In this document: piece by piece, positions 6,205 to 8,006 of the stretch
Position numbering within the stretch: the stretch's first letter is position 1
Layout of the letters: every line of letters starts with the position of its first letter
Source: Nitrospirota bacterium
GTDB taxonomy: Bacteria; Nitrospirota; JAOUDF01
Length of the DNA: 8,006 bases
Assembly: GCA_029859385.1 (NCBI GenBank)
Contig: JAOUDF010000117.1
Location: forward strand, 1 to 8,006
Direction: 5' to 3'
Program-made: the position numbers and the translations under genes
Notes under the pieces: model-generated
Database searches by the model: none
Told to the model about the DNA's origin: nothing
The model's input: the letters and a program-made list of their open reading frames with translations, nothing else

Positions 6205-7239
6205 ATGAATATTCTAGTCAAAGATAAGCTACGCAAGACGCCAGTTTATGATGTCTACTGGCGCTTTGCAGTTGAGCGTCAGAATGTCTTCTTTAATCGG
6301 CTGCTACGAAAGGAAGCACCTTGGACCAAGGACCCTGTAATTGGTAGGTATAAATTTACCAATGCTTACAGAGTGTTGGATAGGGTGAGTCAGTTTTTGA
6401 TTGCCAACATAATCAATCCCGACGTTGCGCATATGCGCTCGGATGAGGATAGGCTCTTCAGAATTCTATTGTATAAGCTATTCAATAAGATAGAAACATG
6501 GCAGCTTCTGGAGGACGCATTGGGTGAACTCTCATGGAGTCAGTATTCGTTTCAAGAGTATGACAGGGTCTTGAGTGCAGTTTTTCAAAATGGCACATCT
6601 ATCTATTCTGCTGCATATATCATGACATCCGGGAAAAGTGTATTTTCCTATGAAAGAAAGCATCAGAATCATCTGAAACTACTTGAGTACATGATGAAGC
6701 GAAATGTCGCCATGCATGTTATGTCGTCTCGTTCAATGGCTCAACTCTATGACGTGCTGATTTCATATCCTCTTGTCGGCCCCTTTCTTGCTTACCAGTA
6801 TGCAACTGACATAAATTATAGCGGGCTCACGAACTTTTCAGAAGCAGATTTCGTCATTGCTGGTCCTGGTGCGCGTGATGGAATAGTCAAGTGTTTTTCT
6901 GATAGGGGAGCTTATTCAGATGAAGACATTATTCACATTATGATGGAGAAGCAGGAGTCTGAATTTGAAAGGTTAGAACTAGATTTCAAGAGTTTATTTG
7001 GTAGACCACTTCACTTGATCGACTGCCAGAACCTTTTTTGTGAAGTTGGAAAGTACGCACGTGTCTCGCACCCGCAGATTAAAGACAAGAGCGGGCGCGT
7101 GAAGATTAAACAGGTCTATCGCACTTCCGGATCTATTCCCACACCGTCATTCCCAGAAAAGTGGGGACTATCATCAGCAGTTCAGGCATTTCTTAGTGTT
7201 CATCAAATTGAGACAACAAGCATCACGGGAGAGGGATGA
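6205..7239 (+). CDS. 5-hmdU DNA kinase / aGPT-pyrophosphorylase-like helical protein
   Basis: A 344-residue, mainly helical protein that I recognise by motif as a member of the family described for phage thymine hypermodification (5-hydroxymethyl-dU DNA kinase helical domain; alpha-glutamyl/putrescinyl-thymine pyrophosphorylase). Key segments, numbered from the ATG at 6205: VYDVYWRFAVERQ (14-26), KFTNAYRVLDRVSQFL (50-65), GPFLAYQYATDINYS (192-206), FVIAGPGARDGIVKCF (216-231), and LIDCQNLFCEVGKYAR (271-286), comparable to the C-E-F-D-K-Y-x-R motif of relatives. Phage relatives phosphorylate the hydroxymethyl group of 5-hmdU in DNA; the function of bacterial members is not settled. In-frame GTG codons at 6172 and 6187 are alternative starts: 6187 has a good GAGG at 6174-6177 but would overlap the kinase gene by 14 bases. 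ATG 6205, 4 bases after that gene's stop, fits the family N-terminus best. It overlaps the next gene by 4 bases. Confidence 0.75.
   Translation: MNILVKDKLRKTPVYDVYWRFAVERQNVFFNRLLRKEAPWTKDPVIGRYKFTNAYRVLDRVSQFLIANIINPDVAHMRSDEDRLFRILLYKLFNKIETWQLLEDALGELSWSQYSFQEYDRVLSAVFQNGTSIYSAAYIMTSGKSVFSYERKHQNHLKLLEYMMKRNVAMHVMSSRSMAQLYDVLISYPLVGPFLAYQYATDINYSGLTNFSEADFVIAGPGARDGIVKCFSDRGAYSDEDIIHIMMEKQESEFERLELDFKSLFGRPLHLIDCQNLFCEVGKYARVSHPQIKDKSGRVKIKQVYRTSGSIPTPSFPEKWGLSSAVQAFLSVHQIETTSITGEG
7227..7239 (+). promoter_or_regulatory. Ribosome binding site and ATGA coupling before the TS-like gene
   Basis: GGGAG at 7227-7231 precedes the ATG at 7236, and the TGA of the upstream gene (7237-7239) overlaps that ATG. 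The two proteins are therefore very likely made in coupled fashion. Confidence 0.7.
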
Positions 7240-7910
7240 GATACTTTTGTGCCGCAAGTGCTGACCTTGTATGGCAACAAGCTGTTACGGCGCTTGTTGA
7301 ACACCCGGATTTTGAGCCTATAGGTAGAAATGGAACAACTTGTGAGATATTGCCATGTGTCTTAAGAATAGAAGATCCTCGCCAACGGTGGATACTGTCT
7401 CGGCGCCCACCCTATAATCCGGCATTTGGTCTTGTTGAGTTTATCTGGATTATCACGGGGAATAACGAGAGTCGAGTACTTAATTACTGGAATCCGAGTT
7501 TGTCTAAGTATACGGGCGCTAGCGATTTCTGTCATGGCGCATATGGCTTTAGATTAAGACATGAATTTGGCCTGGATCAGATCGAACGAGCATATCAAGC
7601 ACTGTCGAATGCGCCAGATACACGTCAGATCGTTCTGCAAATATGGAAACCAGGTATAGATTTGCCTTCAATCAACGGGCAGCCAATCACAAGCGATATC
7701 CCATGCAATGTGATGTCTCTTCTCAAGTTGCGCGATGGCCGTCTCCACTGGACGCCAATAATGCGAAGTAACGACATCATGCGTGGATTCCCTTATAATA
7801 TTATTCAATTTACGATGCTTCAGGAGGTCATGGCTGGCTGGCTTAAATGTCAACTCGGCGATTATGTGCACTTCGCTGATAGTTTACATCTTGGTGAATT
7901 CAACTCGTAA
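7236..7910 (+). CDS. Divergent thymidylate-synthase homologue, apparently cut short at its C-terminus
   Basis: A 224-residue protein with the ThyA-type fold; bacterial ThyA is usually about 264 residues. Correspondences to the E. coli active site: R31 in GRNGTT (phosphate Arg 21), E68 in VEFIW (Glu 58), W85 (Trp 80), Y103 in AYG (Tyr 94), R130-Q131 (Arg 126-127, the second lost), nucleophile C157 in DIPCN (Cys 146), R177-S178-N179-D180 (Arg 166 to Asp 169), G184 and N188 in GFPYN (Gly 173, Asn 177). Asn at 188 suggests a uracil base; Asn 158 replaces the usual His after the Cys. The enzyme could therefore methylate or hydroxymethylate dUMP; a dUMP hydroxymethylase would suit the neighbouring genes, but the sequence does not decide this. 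The frame ends DSLHLGEFNS just where family members continue H-x-Y-E, so the C-terminal strand and tail that close over folate and nucleotide are missing. It may be inactive in this strain. Confidence 0.78.
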   Translation: MRYFCAASADLVWQQAVTALVEHPDFEPIGRNGTTCEILPCVLRIEDPRQRWILSRRPPYNPAFGLVEFIWIITGNNESRVLNYWNPSLSKYTGASDFCHGAYGFRLRHEFGLDQIERAYQALSNAPDTRQIVLQIWKPGIDLPSINGQPITSDIPCNVMSLLKLRDGRLHWTPIMRSNDIMRGFPYNIIQFTMLQEVMAGWLKCQLGDYVHFADSLHLGEFNS

Positions 7911-8006
7911 GTGCAATTTTGCAGGTGCGTTTAAGAGGCAAGCTGCTGTAGGCTCAATGCTTCTTAAACCGCCAAGTCAAAGGAGCACTTATGAGGAACT
8001 ATCAGC
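7892..8006 (+). mobile_element. Possible left end of an inserted element (IS21-like or other)
   Basis: Homology of the TS-like protein stops at about 7892. The following sequence reads TGGTGAATTCAACTCG and then has a short inverted repeat TGCAA-TT-TTGCA (7912-7923) and a longer one, GTTTAAGAGGC at 7929-7939 against GCTTCTTAAAC at 7959-7969 (10 of 11 pairs). A gene start with a strong ribosome binding site follows about 100 bases in. A TG at the tip, short internal repeats and a first gene about 100 bases from the end recall IS21-family elements. Only one end is in the window and no transposase motif can be seen, so the family is a guess; an intron or simple deletion are alternatives. Confidence 0.4.
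7991..8006 (+). CDS. Start of an unidentified gene, first 5 codons only
   Basis: ATG at 7991 reads M-R-N-Y-Q and then leaves the window. AAAGGAG at 7979-7985 is a strong Shine-Dalgarno with 5 bases of spacing, which is better than that of the first cassette gene. Too little is visible to identify it. If the preceding 100 bases are an insertion-element end, this would be its transposase gene (IstA-like in the IS21 case); if not, it may be the next cassette gene. Confidence 0.45.

Noticed and set aside
7924..7940. Group II intron 5' end (GTGCG at 7925-7929)
   Set aside because: The five bases match the common intron start, but TS homology has already ended about 30 bases earlier and no intron domain can be recognised in the remaining 80 bases; kept only as an alternative for the insert.
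7929..7969. Integron attC site or intrinsic terminator at the 11-base inverted repeat
   Set aside because: The ends do not fit the GTTRRRY/RYYYAAC core, and no T-run follows the second arm.
7891..8006. Frameshift continuation of the TS-like gene in the next frame
   Set aside because: The +1 frame is open to the window edge, but its peptide (KCNFAGAFKRQ and on) does not resemble the TS C-terminus, so a simple sequencing frameshift does not restore the protein.

Overview
The window looks like a chromosome segment from a GC-rich deltaproteobacterium (Desulfuromonadota), most plausibly a Geobacter relative. The reasons are the gene order tmk - holB - PSP1/RicT - metG - NYN nuclease on one strand, the protein styles (a RicT-like protein with a Gly/His/Cys tail, a MetG with a fused C-terminal tRNA-binding domain), and the inverted-repeat elements packed into the intergenic gaps. 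The assignment comes from pattern recognition only; no search was run.

Layout. On the minus strand, reading right to left, is a housekeeping operon: thymidylate kinase (5329-4664), DNA polymerase III delta-prime (4545-3544), a PSP1-domain RicT/YaaT-like protein (3427-2552), methionyl-tRNA synthetase (2555-576, overlapping the previous stop by 4 bases), and the first 65 codons of a YacP-like NYN-domain nuclease (197-1, running off the left edge). Three of the gaps are filled by repeat elements: a pair of large hairpin elements of one family in opposite orientation (205-366 and 382-554), a C/G-rich hairpin element (about 3447-3530), and a double-hairpin element (4573-4647).

To the right of tmk, divergent from it, the base composition changes to visibly more A+T-rich DNA. 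A tight three-gene plus-strand cassette begins there: a thymidylate-kinase-like P-loop kinase (5547-6200), a protein resembling the 5-hydroxymethyl-dU DNA kinase / alpha-glutamyl-putrescinyl-thymine pyrophosphorylase (aGPT-Pplase) helical family (6205-7239), and a divergent thymidylate-synthase homologue (7236-7910, ATGA-coupled to the gene before it). A candidate promoter with a triple half-site palindrome inside it lies in front of the cassette. Together the genes could make a modified thymidine nucleotide (TS-like enzyme), phosphorylate it (TMK-like enzyme), and act on the modified base or nucleotide (aGPT-Pplase-like enzyme). This is the parts list of phage thymine hypermodification, here found in a bacterial chromosome next to the housekeeping tmk. 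It is the most interesting item in the window.

The TS-like reading frame stops right after the conserved D-S-L-H-L segment, losing the last part of the TS fold. The sequence that follows looks like the left end of an inserted element (short inverted repeats, then a new start codon with a good ribosome binding site at 7991). The cassette may therefore be interrupted in this strain.
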